Shown here: piece by piece, positions 45,261 through 54,003 of the stretch
How the letters are laid out: the number at the start of each line of letters is the position of its first letter
Position numbering within the stretch: the first letter of the stretch is position 1
Assembly (NCBI GenBank): GCA_001769855.1
Contig: MEPP01000001.1
Coordinates: 536,982-600,981 of the forward strand
Direction: 5' to 3'
From: Bdellovibrionales bacterium GWA2_49_15
GTDB lineage: Bacteria > Bdellovibrionota > Bacteriovoracia > Bacteriovoracales > Bacteriovoracaceae
Length of the DNA stretch: 64,000 nt
Program-made: the position numbers and the translations under genes
The notes under the pieces: model-generated
The model's input: the letters and a program-made list of their open reading frames with translations, nothing else
Told to the model about the DNA's origin: nothing
The model's database searches: none

Positions 45261-45890
45261 GTGCCCTATACACTACAAGTCGGTACCAGCGCTTCGCTCG
45301 ATCGTCTGGAAAAGCTGATCATGGAACGGCTCAAACCGGGTGCTGATAAGGCCAAGGTCGACGCCCGCATCTGGGATTTATTTGGAGAGCAATGGGCAGT
45401 GATGTTTACCGACTTGTCAGGCTTTTCCCGCAAAACGGCGGAGTTTGGCATTATTCATTTTCTCCAGGTCATTTTTGAGTCGGAGCGAATCTTAATTCCC
45501 ATCATCGATAAGCATGATGGGATTCTTCTGAAAACTGATGGCGATAGCCTGCTCATCATCTTCCGTCGCACCCAAAAGGCCATCGAGTGCGCCATAGAGA
45601 TGCAACAGACCCTTAAGGTTTATAATAAGTCGCTGCCTGAAGAGGAGAAAATCCTGCTGTGCCTGGGAATCGGTTTTGGTCCCATGCTTCGAATCGGCGA
45701 CCGCGATGTCTTTGGCCCCGAGGTCAATGCCGCCAGCAAGCTAGGTGAAGATATCGCCAAGCAGGGGGAAATTCTGGTCACCGAAGGGGTTAAGAAAAAC
45801 CTGGAGCTGACGCCAGCGCACTCCTTTGAACCCATTACCGAAATCCCACCGGGGGCCAGCGCCGCCTTTCGACTTCGCTACACCTTATAA
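45261..45890 (+). CDS. class III adenylate/guanylate cyclase domain protein
   Basis: 209 residues. GTG start with AAGGAG ahead. The catalytic domain shows VMFTDLSGFSRKTAEFG with the first metal Asp, LLKTDGDSLLIIF with the second, and DVFGPEVNAASKLGEDIAKQGEILV with the C-terminal substrate motif. It makes cyclic nucleotide in the cytoplasm. There is no sensory domain on the chain, so input may come from a partner such as the small upstream protein. Base specificity cannot be settled by eye. Confidence 0.87.
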   Translation: MPYTLQVGTSASLDRLEKLIMERLKPGADKAKVDARIWDLFGEQWAVMFTDLSGFSRKTAEFGIIHFLQVIFESERILIPIIDKHDGILLKTDGDSLLIIFRRTQKAIECAIEMQQTLKVYNKSLPEEEKILLCLGIGFGPMLRIGDRDVFGPEVNAASKLGEDIAKQGEILVTEGVKKNLELTPAHSFEPITEIPPGASAAFRLRYTL

Positions 45891-45903
45891 CGCATTCAAT
45901 AAC

Positions 45904-46653
45904 ATGAAACCAAAATCCTACTATCACGCTCACGAAATGGCCTATCAACAAATTAAATCCAAAGGATTTGTTGGTTGGGGAAATGCCAAAACGATTGAGG
46001 AACTGGGCGACATTGAAATGCATGAGTTCTTAAAATCCTCAACTAAACGATGGATTCAAAATCCTGAAGGTAAAATGGCCCTCGATCTTGGGTGCGGTAG
46101 TGGCACGACCGCATTCACATTAGCAAAATTAGGATTTTCCGTAAGAGGGATCGATATTTCTGAAACGGCCATCGCAATGGCCACTGACCTTGCCAAAAAG
46201 CAAAACCTAAAAATACGTTTTGAAGTCGGAGATATCCTGCAACTTGATAAGTTGAATGAACAATTTGATTTGATCTATGATAGTCACTGTCTTCACTGCA
46301 TCGTCTTCGATGAGGATCGTCGCCTGGTTCTAGAAGGGATAAGGAATGCTCTAACCGATTCGGGAATCTTTTTATTAGATACGATGATCGCAATGGATAA
46401 GGTAAATCCTGCTGATGGTCTTGAAATGCTTCGCTTTGACACTGACTATATCCTTTGGCACAAGACGAGCACATCCTCAGACCGCGGAGTTATTGAAATC
46501 GACGGCCAATATTGGTGCGCGCAAAGAAGAATCTACCCGGAAGCAAAAGTCCTGGACGAAATTTCGGAAGCTGGTTTCAAGGTGATGATGAAATCCCTCG
46601 ATTCTCAGGGTGAAAATCACCCACGTTTGCTTCGCTTAGTTCTTAAGCGTTGA
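45904..46653 (+). CDS. SAM-dependent methyltransferase
   Basis: About 249 residues. Class I methyltransferase fold: motif I ALDLGCGSGTTAFTLA, motif II GIDIS, and IYDSHCLHCIVFDEDR as motif IV region, followed by RNALTDSGIFLLDTM. ATG 45904 is chosen; a longer frame from 45826 overlaps the cyclase gene. No ribosome site is evident. The methyl acceptor is unknown (a small molecule is likely). Confidence 0.85.
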   Translation: MKPKSYYHAHEMAYQQIKSKGFVGWGNAKTIEELGDIEMHEFLKSSTKRWIQNPEGKMALDLGCGSGTTAFTLAKLGFSVRGIDISETAIAMATDLAKKQNLKIRFEVGDILQLDKLNEQFDLIYDSHCLHCIVFDEDRRLVLEGIRNALTDSGIFLLDTMIAMDKVNPADGLEMLRFDTDYILWHKTSTSSDRGVIEIDGQYWCAQRRIYPEAKVLDEISEAGFKVMMKSLDSQGENHPRLLRLVLKR

Positions 46654-46666
46654 TCCATCTTTACGT

Positions 46667-46864
46667 TCACTTCTTAACTCTATTACGAAGCTCATTCCAT
46701 TTCTTACACAACTCTTGGACGGAAATATCAATTTTCTCCATCAATTCCTTTGGGTCTTCTCCATCTTTCAACATGGATTTTAAAATATCCATGCCGACGC
46801 AAAGTTCCTGGCCACGATTTTTTAAATCATGAAAGTTTTTATAGAAATCTTCACTGTACAGCAT
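46667..46864 (-). CDS. small protein downstream of the sigma54 response regulator
   Basis: 65 residues, highly charged helix (EDFYKNFHDLKNRGQELC, ELCKKWNELRNRVKK). It overlaps the regulator's 3' end by 14 bp, so it is probably translated from the same mRNA. It may be a partner of the two-component pair. No family recognised. Confidence 0.6.
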   Translation of the reverse strand: MLYSEDFYKNFHDLKNRGQELCVGMDILKSMLKDGEDPKELMEKIDISVQELCKKWNELRNRVKK

Positions 46865-48209
46865 GGGATTGTTTCACCTTCGAAATCGTTTTATAAAATG
46901 TGTTGTTGGATATTCCGAGTTCAGAAATAGTTTGATTAACCTTGCCACTGTTTTCCCCAAGGGTTTCCTGGATCAGTTCCAATTTGATCTGCTCCAGCAG
47001 CTCGTAAAGTCCATGCGCTATGCAATATTTGCGAATTAGATCAGTCAGGAGGCTTTCCTTTTCAGATTTCGGTCTGTCTGATTTACCGTCAACGATATAG
47101 GTAGGAATATCGATCATGTCAATCAGACCTCGATTCTTCTGAACAAGAAACCCAATAACTTTTTCCAACTCTCGGACATTGCCCGGCCAATCATGCGCCT
47201 CAAGTTTCTTGCGTGCATCTTTGCTCAGGACGATACGCCGGTTCGCCTTTTTCAAAAAATGATTAATGAGAAGGGAAATATCTCCCGGTCTCTCAATCAA
47301 CGGAGTCAAAGCTATATTGATGCCGGAAATTCGATAAAACAAATCACGACGAAAAGTTCCCACGGTGATTTTATCCAAGAGATCATCACATGTTGCCGAG
47401 ACTACGCGAAAATCCGATTTCACCATTTCGGTTCCGCCCACAGGAAGAAAGCACTTATCCTCCAAGGCCTTGAGCAGCTTCATTTGTAATGACATGGGCA
47501 TTGTTCCGATCTCATCCAGAAAGATCGTACCGCCATTGGCCTCCGTCAAAAGCCCTTTTTTATCACCGGTTGCGCCGGTGAATGCCCCCTTCATATGACC
47601 AAATAGTTCGGACTCTAACAAAGTTTCGGTCAGGGCCGAGCAATTGACTTCCACCAATTTGCCTTTGCGGGAGGAAAGCGCATGGATTTTTTTTGCGACA
47701 AGAGTTTTACCACAACCCGTAGGCCCCAAGATAAGCAAGGGAAGATCGGAATTTCTCGCCTCGGCAATGACAGTAAGTACCCTTTTGGTTTTTTCATCTT
47801 GAGTGATGAATTCATTCTCAAAAAATGAATCCATCTTATACTGCTCACCGTTCATGAGGAATCGCCCAACCACCGTCTCAATAGTGTTCTCCTCATCGCC
47901 TTTAACATAATAGTCCTTAGAGCCGGCAATATAGGCCTTTTCGACGACTTCATCACGATCTTCAGAACTCAACACCACAGCGTAAATGCCATGCTTGACG
48001 GCTTCTTCGATCACCTCAAGGCCATCCATCTCTCCATCAATATTCATATCAATAAACGCCAAATCGATTTTGTCCCGAGATAAGATTCGTTTCGCCATGG
48101 AAGTGTGGGCGGTTTCATAAACCTGGCCAAACTTTTTGAGCTTACTCACCAGTCCCATTCTTAAGATATCGCTATCTTCGACAACTAATATATTGATTTT
48201 ACTGGCCAC
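46851..48209 (-). CDS. sigma54-dependent NtrC-type response regulator
   Basis: 452 residues: receiver (NILVVEDSD, phosphoacceptor Asp54 in LAFIDMN, Lys in YYVKG), AAA+ domain with Walker A GPTGCGKT, ELFGHMKGAFTGA (the sigma54 contact loop intact) and Walker B FLDEIG, then a FIS-type helix-turn-helix (VNQTISELGISNNTFYKTISK). It activates sigma54 promoters after phosphorylation. Located directly downstream of the histidine kinase gene on the same strand (79 bp gap), so the two form a likely pair. Confidence 0.92.
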   Translation of the reverse strand: MASKINILVVEDSDILRMGLVSKLKKFGQVYETAHTSMAKRILSRDKIDLAFIDMNIDGEMDGLEVIEEAVKHGIYAVVLSSEDRDEVVEKAYIAGSKDYYVKGDEENTIETVVGRFLMNGEQYKMDSFFENEFITQDEKTKRVLTVIAEARNSDLPLLILGPTGCGKTLVAKKIHALSSRKGKLVEVNCSALTETLLESELFGHMKGAFTGATGDKKGLLTEANGGTIFLDEIGTMPMSLQMKLLKALEDKCFLPVGGTEMVKSDFRVVSATCDDLLDKITVGTFRRDLFYRISGINIALTPLIERPGDISLLINHFLKKANRRIVLSKDARKKLEAHDWPGNVRELEKVIGFLVQKNRGLIDMIDIPTYIVDGKSDRPKSEKESLLTDLIRKYCIAHGLYELLEQIKLELIQETLGENSGKVNQTISELGISNNTFYKTISKVKQSHAVQ

Positions 48210-48288
48210 AATAATCTCCAGAGGGAACGTATTCTTAATTGAGAAGAAAAATAATGCTTTTTGAATTTTTTAGCAAGGGCCCGAGCAA

Positions 48289-51078
48289 CTATTGCAAGGA
48301 TTGCTCGATAATGGCCTGGAGTTTTGAGCGTTGGGGCGGGGACGGCAATGTATCCAAGGCACCTTCCTTAAGAATTTGCTTTACCAAGCTTGGGTCCTCG
48401 AGATTACTGACCATATAGACAGGTATGTCAGGCCAGCGAGTCTTGAATTCCTTTACGACATCAAGGCCCGTAAGCTGCCCGCAACGGTCCATATAGTAAT
48501 CAGAAAATACCACATCTGGAGGCATGGTCAGACTGGCCTGAATGAGATCTTCGCCGCAGCTAAAAACTTCAACTTTGGCCTGGCTATCTTGGGTAATTTT
48601 TTGAATTTCTTTTTTAAGATGCCTACCCAAAATGGCGGAATCGTCACAGACATAAATCACAGGAGTTTTTTTGAGCTGGACAACGGTCTTTGGGATTTCC
48701 TTCAAATGAGACGCGATAAAAATCACCAGGTCCTCACTGACAATTGGTTTTGGTGCGAACTCCCTACCCTCTGGAAGAAAGTCTGGGCGACGATTGGAGT
48801 GGACTAAAATCGCCGGCGCATTCGGATCACCTGCCAGAGCTTTCAAATATTCTTCGCCATTTTTGCGCTGACCGAGATCTAAATCGACCAGCGCATGGGT
48901 AATATTTTTTTCTTTGGTCAAGGCCAGGGCCTGATCAACATCAAAGGATTCATAGATGGTGACTTTATTTTTTAATTCTAAGCAGCTGTCAATTTGTCGT
49001 TTGACCCAATCCCGATATAGTTCCTGGTCTTCGAGAATCAAGATTCTGATTTTCCCTTCAAACTGATTGAGCGTGAGGAGGGTATGCTCCAGCTCTTGGG
49101 TCTTTTCCAGATCATCAACTCGTCCACAGAGGGTTGCGGGTAAAAATCCATCACGATTGAATTCCATCTCGCTGGAAGCGTTCAAGTGCAGTGAAAAAGA
49201 AACGCCACCGGCCACATTTACCGCCTCGATACTTCCGCCGTGAAGCTCCAATGTTTGTTTGGCCGAAGCAAGACCAAGTCCCGTTCCGGTATTTTTACCT
49301 GAAGTATAAAAGGGCTCAAAAATTCGCTCCATGATCCCGGGAGGGATATTCGGTCCGTCGTTGGTGATGTCTAAAACAATCGTGCGGCCGACATCACGAC
49401 TTCTGAAGGTAATGATGCCAGATTCGATCTTATTTTCTAAAATAACTTCAACCGCATTCGTGACAATATTGGTAATTGCTCGAGACATCCTTTCGTGATC
49501 CATCAAAGGCATAGATTTTGAGTCTAAAAAATACTGGAGACGAATATTATTTTTAGGAAAGCTATATCCGATCTGCCCTACCACAAAGTCCAAGAGGTTA
49601 TAGAGCGAGTAAGGTTTTAGCTTCAAAGGGGCGACTCTGCCAAAATCCATAATCTCGTTCACCATCGCTTGAACCTGGCCGAGGGAGCGTGCCACGTCTT
49701 TGCGAGCGGCGTGAAGACCGGAGAGATTTTTGCTGAAATCTTCAAATGAATCGAGAATAATCTTCATTTGTGTAAAGGGCTTTCTTACATCGTGGGCCAT
49801 CATGGCAGCCGTTTTCCCAATGGCCACATCTCTTGCTTGAGATTTTAATCTTTCCTCCTGACGCTTCAATGTCTTTTCATTATCGGCAAATTCCAAGACG
49901 GCAGCGGCTGCGACATAAAGAAGGATACTTAGGTCAGCCAGTGGGGAATAAAAAATATTATTCCGCAATAAAAAATATGCCTTCAAACCGATCAGAGCGC
50001 CAAGGATGGCGACAATCCCCCACCTCTTCTGTTTCCTGGCATAAATCACAGAATACACAAGTCCAAATCCAAGCAGGACAACAAACTGAACTTCCAATCC
50101 CCGAAAGAGCCCGGCAATGCCAATCCAGGCGACGCCTTGAGAAAAGGCAAAGGCCAGAGAGGCCCACATAAATAAGGCCAAGGCCCAACAGACATAAAGA
50201 TAATATTTTTGTTTTTTCTGCGCCAGCTTCATGAAAAATTTAAAAATGAAAAAGGCCCCTGAAGTTTCACAAATCAAAAGAATGAATAATCTCCAATTCA
50301 GATTGAGCACGGCTCCAAGAAAATCACTCTTCATCAGTAGGGAGAGCATGGCGGTGGTGGCAAAACCAACAATCTCCCCATAGGCATCCCGTTTTGAAGT
50401 GAAAATATACAAGGCCGAGAAAAGCGCCAAGAGAGTACCCATTGTGAGCAGCCATATGAGATAGAAAGTCACCATAGATCTTTCTTTATGAATCAGGAGA
50501 TCACTCAACTTTGTAGAGGGGCCCAGGTAACCCGCCCCCTTGTACATAATGCCGGTATCATTGCTGGCAAGCTCCCCCTTGATCAGAAGCTGAATGTGAG
50601 CGCTTTTAGGTAACGAGATTATGGCCATGGCACCAGCAGAGGAGGTCCCATCTCCTGCCAGAATCTGGTGGCCATCATGATAAACCCCATAACGTTTTAA
50701 ATTTATATACCCGGGAAAAAGACTCAAAGGAACATTGAGGGCAAGCAATCTTTCAGGAACCGCGATCTCTAAAAGATAATTCACCTCGGCCCTGCTTAAG
50801 CCTGTTTGATAATCCGGATGAGTGCGAAAATCATACTTAGGGAGCTCAATAAGCTGGGCTTTTTTAAAACACTCAAAGGACTCACAATCTTTTAATTCAT
50901 CAAAAAGTATCTTGGCCTTGAGCACCTCGTGGGTGGTCAGAAGAACGTCGGAATCCTGGGCCATGTGTTGGCGAGTTTCGGTGGTATAGGAAATCAAAAA
51001 TACAAAAGCCGAGCCGACCAACAGGAGAAGAACTGCACCAATTGCACGGTTCGAAATATTTCTAATTGCTGTTAACAT
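48289..51078 (-). CDS. membrane hybrid histidine kinase with two C-terminal receiver domains
   Basis: About 929 residues. One N-terminal membrane helix, a ~170-residue periplasmic domain, then seven to eight transmembrane helices (residues ~205-400) in the 7TMR-DISM style. The kinase core follows: H-box MMAHDVRKPF, N-box NIVTNAVEV, G-boxes DGPNIPPG and GTGLGLASA. Two receivers follow: RILILEDQELYRDW with LVDLDLG, and VIYVCDDSAILGRHL with FSDYYMD. ATG at 51078 has AGAGGA ahead and starts LTAIRNISNRA; the upstream ATG at 51108 lacks one. Input signal unknown. Confidence 0.9.
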   Translation of the reverse strand: MLTAIRNISNRAIGAVLLLLVGSAFVFLISYTTETRQHMAQDSDVLLTTHEVLKAKILFDELKDCESFECFKKAQLIELPKYDFRTHPDYQTGLSRAEVNYLLEIAVPERLLALNVPLSLFPGYINLKRYGVYHDGHQILAGDGTSSAGAMAIISLPKSAHIQLLIKGELASNDTGIMYKGAGYLGPSTKLSDLLIHKERSMVTFYLIWLLTMGTLLALFSALYIFTSKRDAYGEIVGFATTAMLSLLMKSDFLGAVLNLNWRLFILLICETSGAFFIFKFFMKLAQKKQKYYLYVCWALALFMWASLAFAFSQGVAWIGIAGLFRGLEVQFVVLLGFGLVYSVIYARKQKRWGIVAILGALIGLKAYFLLRNNIFYSPLADLSILLYVAAAAVLEFADNEKTLKRQEERLKSQARDVAIGKTAAMMAHDVRKPFTQMKIILDSFEDFSKNLSGLHAARKDVARSLGQVQAMVNEIMDFGRVAPLKLKPYSLYNLLDFVVGQIGYSFPKNNIRLQYFLDSKSMPLMDHERMSRAITNIVTNAVEVILENKIESGIITFRSRDVGRTIVLDITNDGPNIPPGIMERIFEPFYTSGKNTGTGLGLASAKQTLELHGGSIEAVNVAGGVSFSLHLNASSEMEFNRDGFLPATLCGRVDDLEKTQELEHTLLTLNQFEGKIRILILEDQELYRDWVKRQIDSCLELKNKVTIYESFDVDQALALTKEKNITHALVDLDLGQRKNGEEYLKALAGDPNAPAILVHSNRRPDFLPEGREFAPKPIVSEDLVIFIASHLKEIPKTVVQLKKTPVIYVCDDSAILGRHLKKEIQKITQDSQAKVEVFSCGEDLIQASLTMPPDVVFSDYYMDRCGQLTGLDVVKEFKTRWPDIPVYMVSNLEDPSLVKQILKEGALDTLPSPPQRSKLQAIIEQSLQ

Positions 51079-51167
51079 TTTTTCCTCTGTAAACTTTCTA
51101 CTTACCATATGTTAAGGCCCGTTTCACTCGAAGCTCGCAAACGTGTAATAAGGATAGTCTGGTGGGC

Positions 51168-52082
51168 CTAATACCCACCGACCGATTTCAAATAATCAAC
51201 TACTTGGGTTTTTCCTTGGGCCTGGGCGAGCTGAAGTGCTGTTCGTCCATCAGGCATTTGCAGATTAACCTTGGCCCCACTTTGCACAAGAATTTTCACG
51301 TTCTCAAGTAAACCGAGCCAGGCCGCAATCATCAGAGAAGTAACACCATCATCCTTACGAAGATCTTTTCGTACTCGGGAATGATTGGCGAAATATTTCA
51401 GAATAGGAAGCTTCGCTGGAGTGGTACTTAGGATGTATAACAGCATGTTACCATCTGCATTTTTGACATTCAGATTTGCCCCATTGTCGGCGAGAATGGT
51501 TATGAAATCCAAATTATCTAATTCTGCGGCTTCAAACAGCAGAATTTTTCCATACTCTGTAGTTCCATTGACATCGGCCCCGTGGTCAACAATAAGTTCA
51601 CGGGCAATAGCTTTTGCTTCCGAGGACAAGTTACTGTGAGAACTACAGGCCACGGAAGTTCCTTGCGAATAATCGGAAGCCGAGTTTGCTGAACAGGACC
51701 ACAACAATTTTTCCAGATGTCTCGTCTTCACTGATGCTCCCTTAAAAAATAAAAGATCATCGGCCAGGGACCATTTTTGTTGCCCTAAGGCCAGCAGAAG
51801 ATACTCGCCATTTTTATAATTCACATCAACTCCATCGTCATCAAAGGGATGATCCTTCAAAATGGCCAAGGCCAACTCTTCAAGACCAAAAAGGATGGCA
51901 TAATGTAAGGCCGTCATTCCATCCTCATCAACTCTGCGGTAATTGAGTCGCTGACCTTCTTCCATTACGGCAAAGGCATCATCAACCCAGCCCTTCTTTA
52001 CGTTTTCAAGAAAACGATCGGAGGAATCGGCAAAAGCGTTAAAATTGAGGGTCAGCAGAAGTAATACAAATAGCGTTTTCAT
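51168..52082 (-). CDS. secreted ankyrin-repeat protein
   Basis: About 304 residues. Signal peptide KTLFVLLLLTLNFNAFA, then about six ankyrin repeats, the clearest being DGMTALHYAILFGLEELALAIL, NLDFITILADNGANLNVKN, DGVTSLMIAAWLGLLENVKIL and DGRTALQLAQAQGKTQVVDYL. A Ser/Cys-rich insert (ANSASDYSQGTSVACSSHS) interrupts the array. Probably a periplasmic binding or structural protein. AAGGTG precedes the ATG at 52082; a GTG at 52091 is also in frame. Confidence 0.85.
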   Translation of the reverse strand: MKTLFVLLLLTLNFNAFADSSDRFLENVKKGWVDDAFAVMEEGQRLNYRRVDEDGMTALHYAILFGLEELALAILKDHPFDDDGVDVNYKNGEYLLLALGQQKWSLADDLLFFKGASVKTRHLEKLLWSCSANSASDYSQGTSVACSSHSNLSSEAKAIARELIVDHGADVNGTTEYGKILLFEAAELDNLDFITILADNGANLNVKNADGNMLLYILSTTPAKLPILKYFANHSRVRKDLRKDDGVTSLMIAAWLGLLENVKILVQSGAKVNLQMPDGRTALQLAQAQGKTQVVDYLKSVGGY

Positions 52083-52109
52083 TTTTTTCACCTTGGTTAA
52101 TTTGTTGTC

Positions 52110-52140
52110 AAAAAAAAGGGCCCCATGTCAGGGCCCCTTT
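52110..52140 (-). terminator. rho-independent terminator after the 52150 gene
   Basis: On the minus strand AAAGGGGCCC, loop TGACAT, GGGGCCC and then a run of eight T. The GC-only stem with one slip, followed by the T-run, lies 9 bp after the small secreted gene's stop and before the ankyrin gene. Confidence 0.8.
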
Positions 52141-52149
52141 GGCTAATGA

Positions 52150-52464
52150 TTAGTATTGAAGTGGAAAGCAGCTTATCACCTGGCAGCTGAAAGGTTGAAA
52201 GGAGTAACCTCGGCAAAAGTTCAATGCGATCATGGCCGCTTGAGCGCGGGCCAAGCCTTGACCAACTCCCACCGCGCCGTCAATTCCGCGGGCCTCACAT
52301 TCCCATCCGCCCATCATCTTATTTTCCGACCGTGCGCTTTCCAAAGCAGCAATGTTCTCTTCAGAAATTTTCATTTCACCTTTGTAGTCGGCGAGATCAT
52401 TGTTTCCTGAAGCGAAAACTTGAGCTGAAGCAACGAGAGCGATTACTGAGATTAACTTTTTCAT
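52150..52464 (-). CDS. small secreted protein, unknown function
   Basis: 104 residues. TAGGAGG precedes the ATG. Signal peptide KKLISVIALVASAQVFA, then an acidic helix and a Cys-containing end (WECEARGIDGAVGVGQGLARAQA; FCRGYSFQPFSCQVISCF), four cysteines that could form two disulfides. Strong ribosome site and own terminator suggest high expression. No family recognised. Confidence 0.75.
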   Translation of the reverse strand: MKKLISVIALVASAQVFASGNNDLADYKGEMKISEENIAALESARSENKMMGGWECEARGIDGAVGVGQGLARAQAAMIALNFCRGYSFQPFSCQVISCFPLQY

Positions 52465-52547
52465 TTTATCCTCCTAAGGATGTTTTATATGGAATGACGT
52501 TAGGTCATTTCCTGTTTTGTGATTTGGGTATGTGCACGGCCCGTGCC

Positions 52548-52577
52548 GGCCTTTTTGGCCTAAAAAGGGCCTTTTTT
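52548..52577. terminator. hairpin with T-run upstream of the caspase-LRR operon
   Basis: GGCCTTTTT, loop GGCCT, AAAAAGGGCC and six T follow each other on the plus strand. It resembles an intrinsic terminator, but no plus-strand gene ends before it. It could be an attenuator in the leader of the 52699 operon. A second small palindrome, GCACGG-C-CCGTGC, lies directly upstream at 52534-52546. Confidence 0.4.
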
Positions 52578-52698
52578 GAGCCGTTTTATACTTTCTAGAG
52601 AATTTTCATTCTCGAATGAGAACACTTAGCCACAAAATTGATCTGGGAATAATTATAGGAACGCTTGCTGACAAATTTTGACTGATGTAAGGTGCGCC

Positions 52699-54003
52699 AT
52701 GAATTTTCGACTGCTTTATTGCTTAGTTGCACTGGCGAGCACCAATCTTCTCGCTTCGACGCGAACCTGTGATCCCAGCGGTTCAGTGCAAACCGCTAAA
52801 ATCGATATTTGCTACATCAACCCTATTGTTCAGACCAATACCTCAGATGATCTCCCTAAATGCCACGACAACCCTACGCCTCTCAAACAAAAAAGCAATT
52901 TGGCCGCACCTGAAAAAAAACCTTTCCTGTTCTATTATGTGCTGGATTCCAAAGAACCCTTCATGCAGGCCAGTGTGGATTATGAGTTAAAAAAATTGCG
53001 CCAAAATTGCATCCCTGGCGTCAACTGGGTGGCCGTCATCAACGGGCACTATATGGATGATGCCATCAAGGGACAACCCTTCCAGCTGACTTTTTGTAAA
53101 GAGGGCATTGTAGAACGTCGCCCACTTCCACTTGAACTTTTTTATTCGCTGGAGACGAAAAGAAAAAGTATCGCAAGAGGTCTTCCCGATGAAGAACGTC
53201 ATTTATTTCGCTTCCTCCTACGAATCCCCCCTCAGGCTGCGGGTGCGTTTTCCCATTTTCCTCTGGCCCATCCTGAATTTTTTGTCCTTCTTTTCGAGCA
53301 CGTCAGAGGGGAAATATTTCCCCCAGGTGAGTTCACTCCCTTTATCCACACCAAATCCCATGGCAGTGTGGAGATGACGTTGACCGGCTTGACCGAAACG
53401 AGCACGGAAGAAAAAAGGGCCTGCCAGCTACGAACACTTGATGAGCATCGCCCTGCCCTTCGAGTGGAAGACATTCTCGCCAGCGCAGGTAGCATTGTTG
53501 GTTTGGGTACAATTCAAGATGATCTCGATGAGATCTTTCGAGGTTCCTCTCTGGGGGCAAAAAATCAAAATCCATCCAGTGGTTTGGGTGAAAACCAATT
53601 AGGCGAAAATCAACTGGGAGTTCAGGAAGGCGTGGGCGGGCCAAATGGTTTAGGCACGACCACAGGTCTTCAGGCAGAAAATAAATTCGGACTGTTTCAC
53701 ACCAGCCTCGGCCAGATGATGGGCTATCTGACCAGAATTTCTCCTTATAAATCCGAGATCGCCTTCTGGATGCTGGAATCATGTGAGTCGGGGATTAATG
53801 AGAAACAAAGCGTCGCCCACGCCCAAATTGGAATCCAGGGGCTTAAGGCCATCTATTCCGCCTCAGGCTCTCTATGGTATCGCAATCTCGACTGGCATGA
53901 GATGTTAAAAAGCTCAGGCAAGTCTTCCGGTCAGTTGCAGGAAAGAGTGCTGGAAGAGACGAGTCTAATTCCTAATTATATCTTTAGTGAAGACAAGAAA
54001 TGA
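52699..54003 (+). CDS. secreted caspase-fold (clostripain C11-like) putative cysteine peptidase
   Basis: About 434 residues. Signal peptide NFRLLYCLVALASTNLLAS; TAAGGTG precedes the ATG at 52699. The dyad appears as His221 in FIHTKSHGSVEMTL and Cys362 in IAFWMLESCESGINE. The later GIQGLKAIYSASGSLWYRNLDWHEML (split) resembles the block after the clostripain Cys. Between them is a Gly/Asn/Gln-rich low-complexity insert (GENQLGENQLGVQEG, GPNGLGTTTG). Similarity is weak and rests on motif order, so activity is unproven. Its stop overlaps the LRR gene by 4 bp. Confidence 0.62.
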   Translation: MNFRLLYCLVALASTNLLASTRTCDPSGSVQTAKIDICYINPIVQTNTSDDLPKCHDNPTPLKQKSNLAAPEKKPFLFYYVLDSKEPFMQASVDYELKKLRQNCIPGVNWVAVINGHYMDDAIKGQPFQLTFCKEGIVERRPLPLELFYSLETKRKSIARGLPDEERHLFRFLLRIPPQAAGAFSHFPLAHPEFFVLLFEHVRGEIFPPGEFTPFIHTKSHGSVEMTLTGLTETSTEEKRACQLRTLDEHRPALRVEDILASAGSIVGLGTIQDDLDEIFRGSSLGAKNQNPSSGLGENQLGENQLGVQEGVGGPNGLGTTTGLQAENKFGLFHTSLGQMMGYLTRISPYKSEIAFWMLESCESGINEKQSVAHAQIGIQGLKAIYSASGSLWYRNLDWHEMLKSSGKSSGQLQERVLEETSLIPNYIFSEDKK

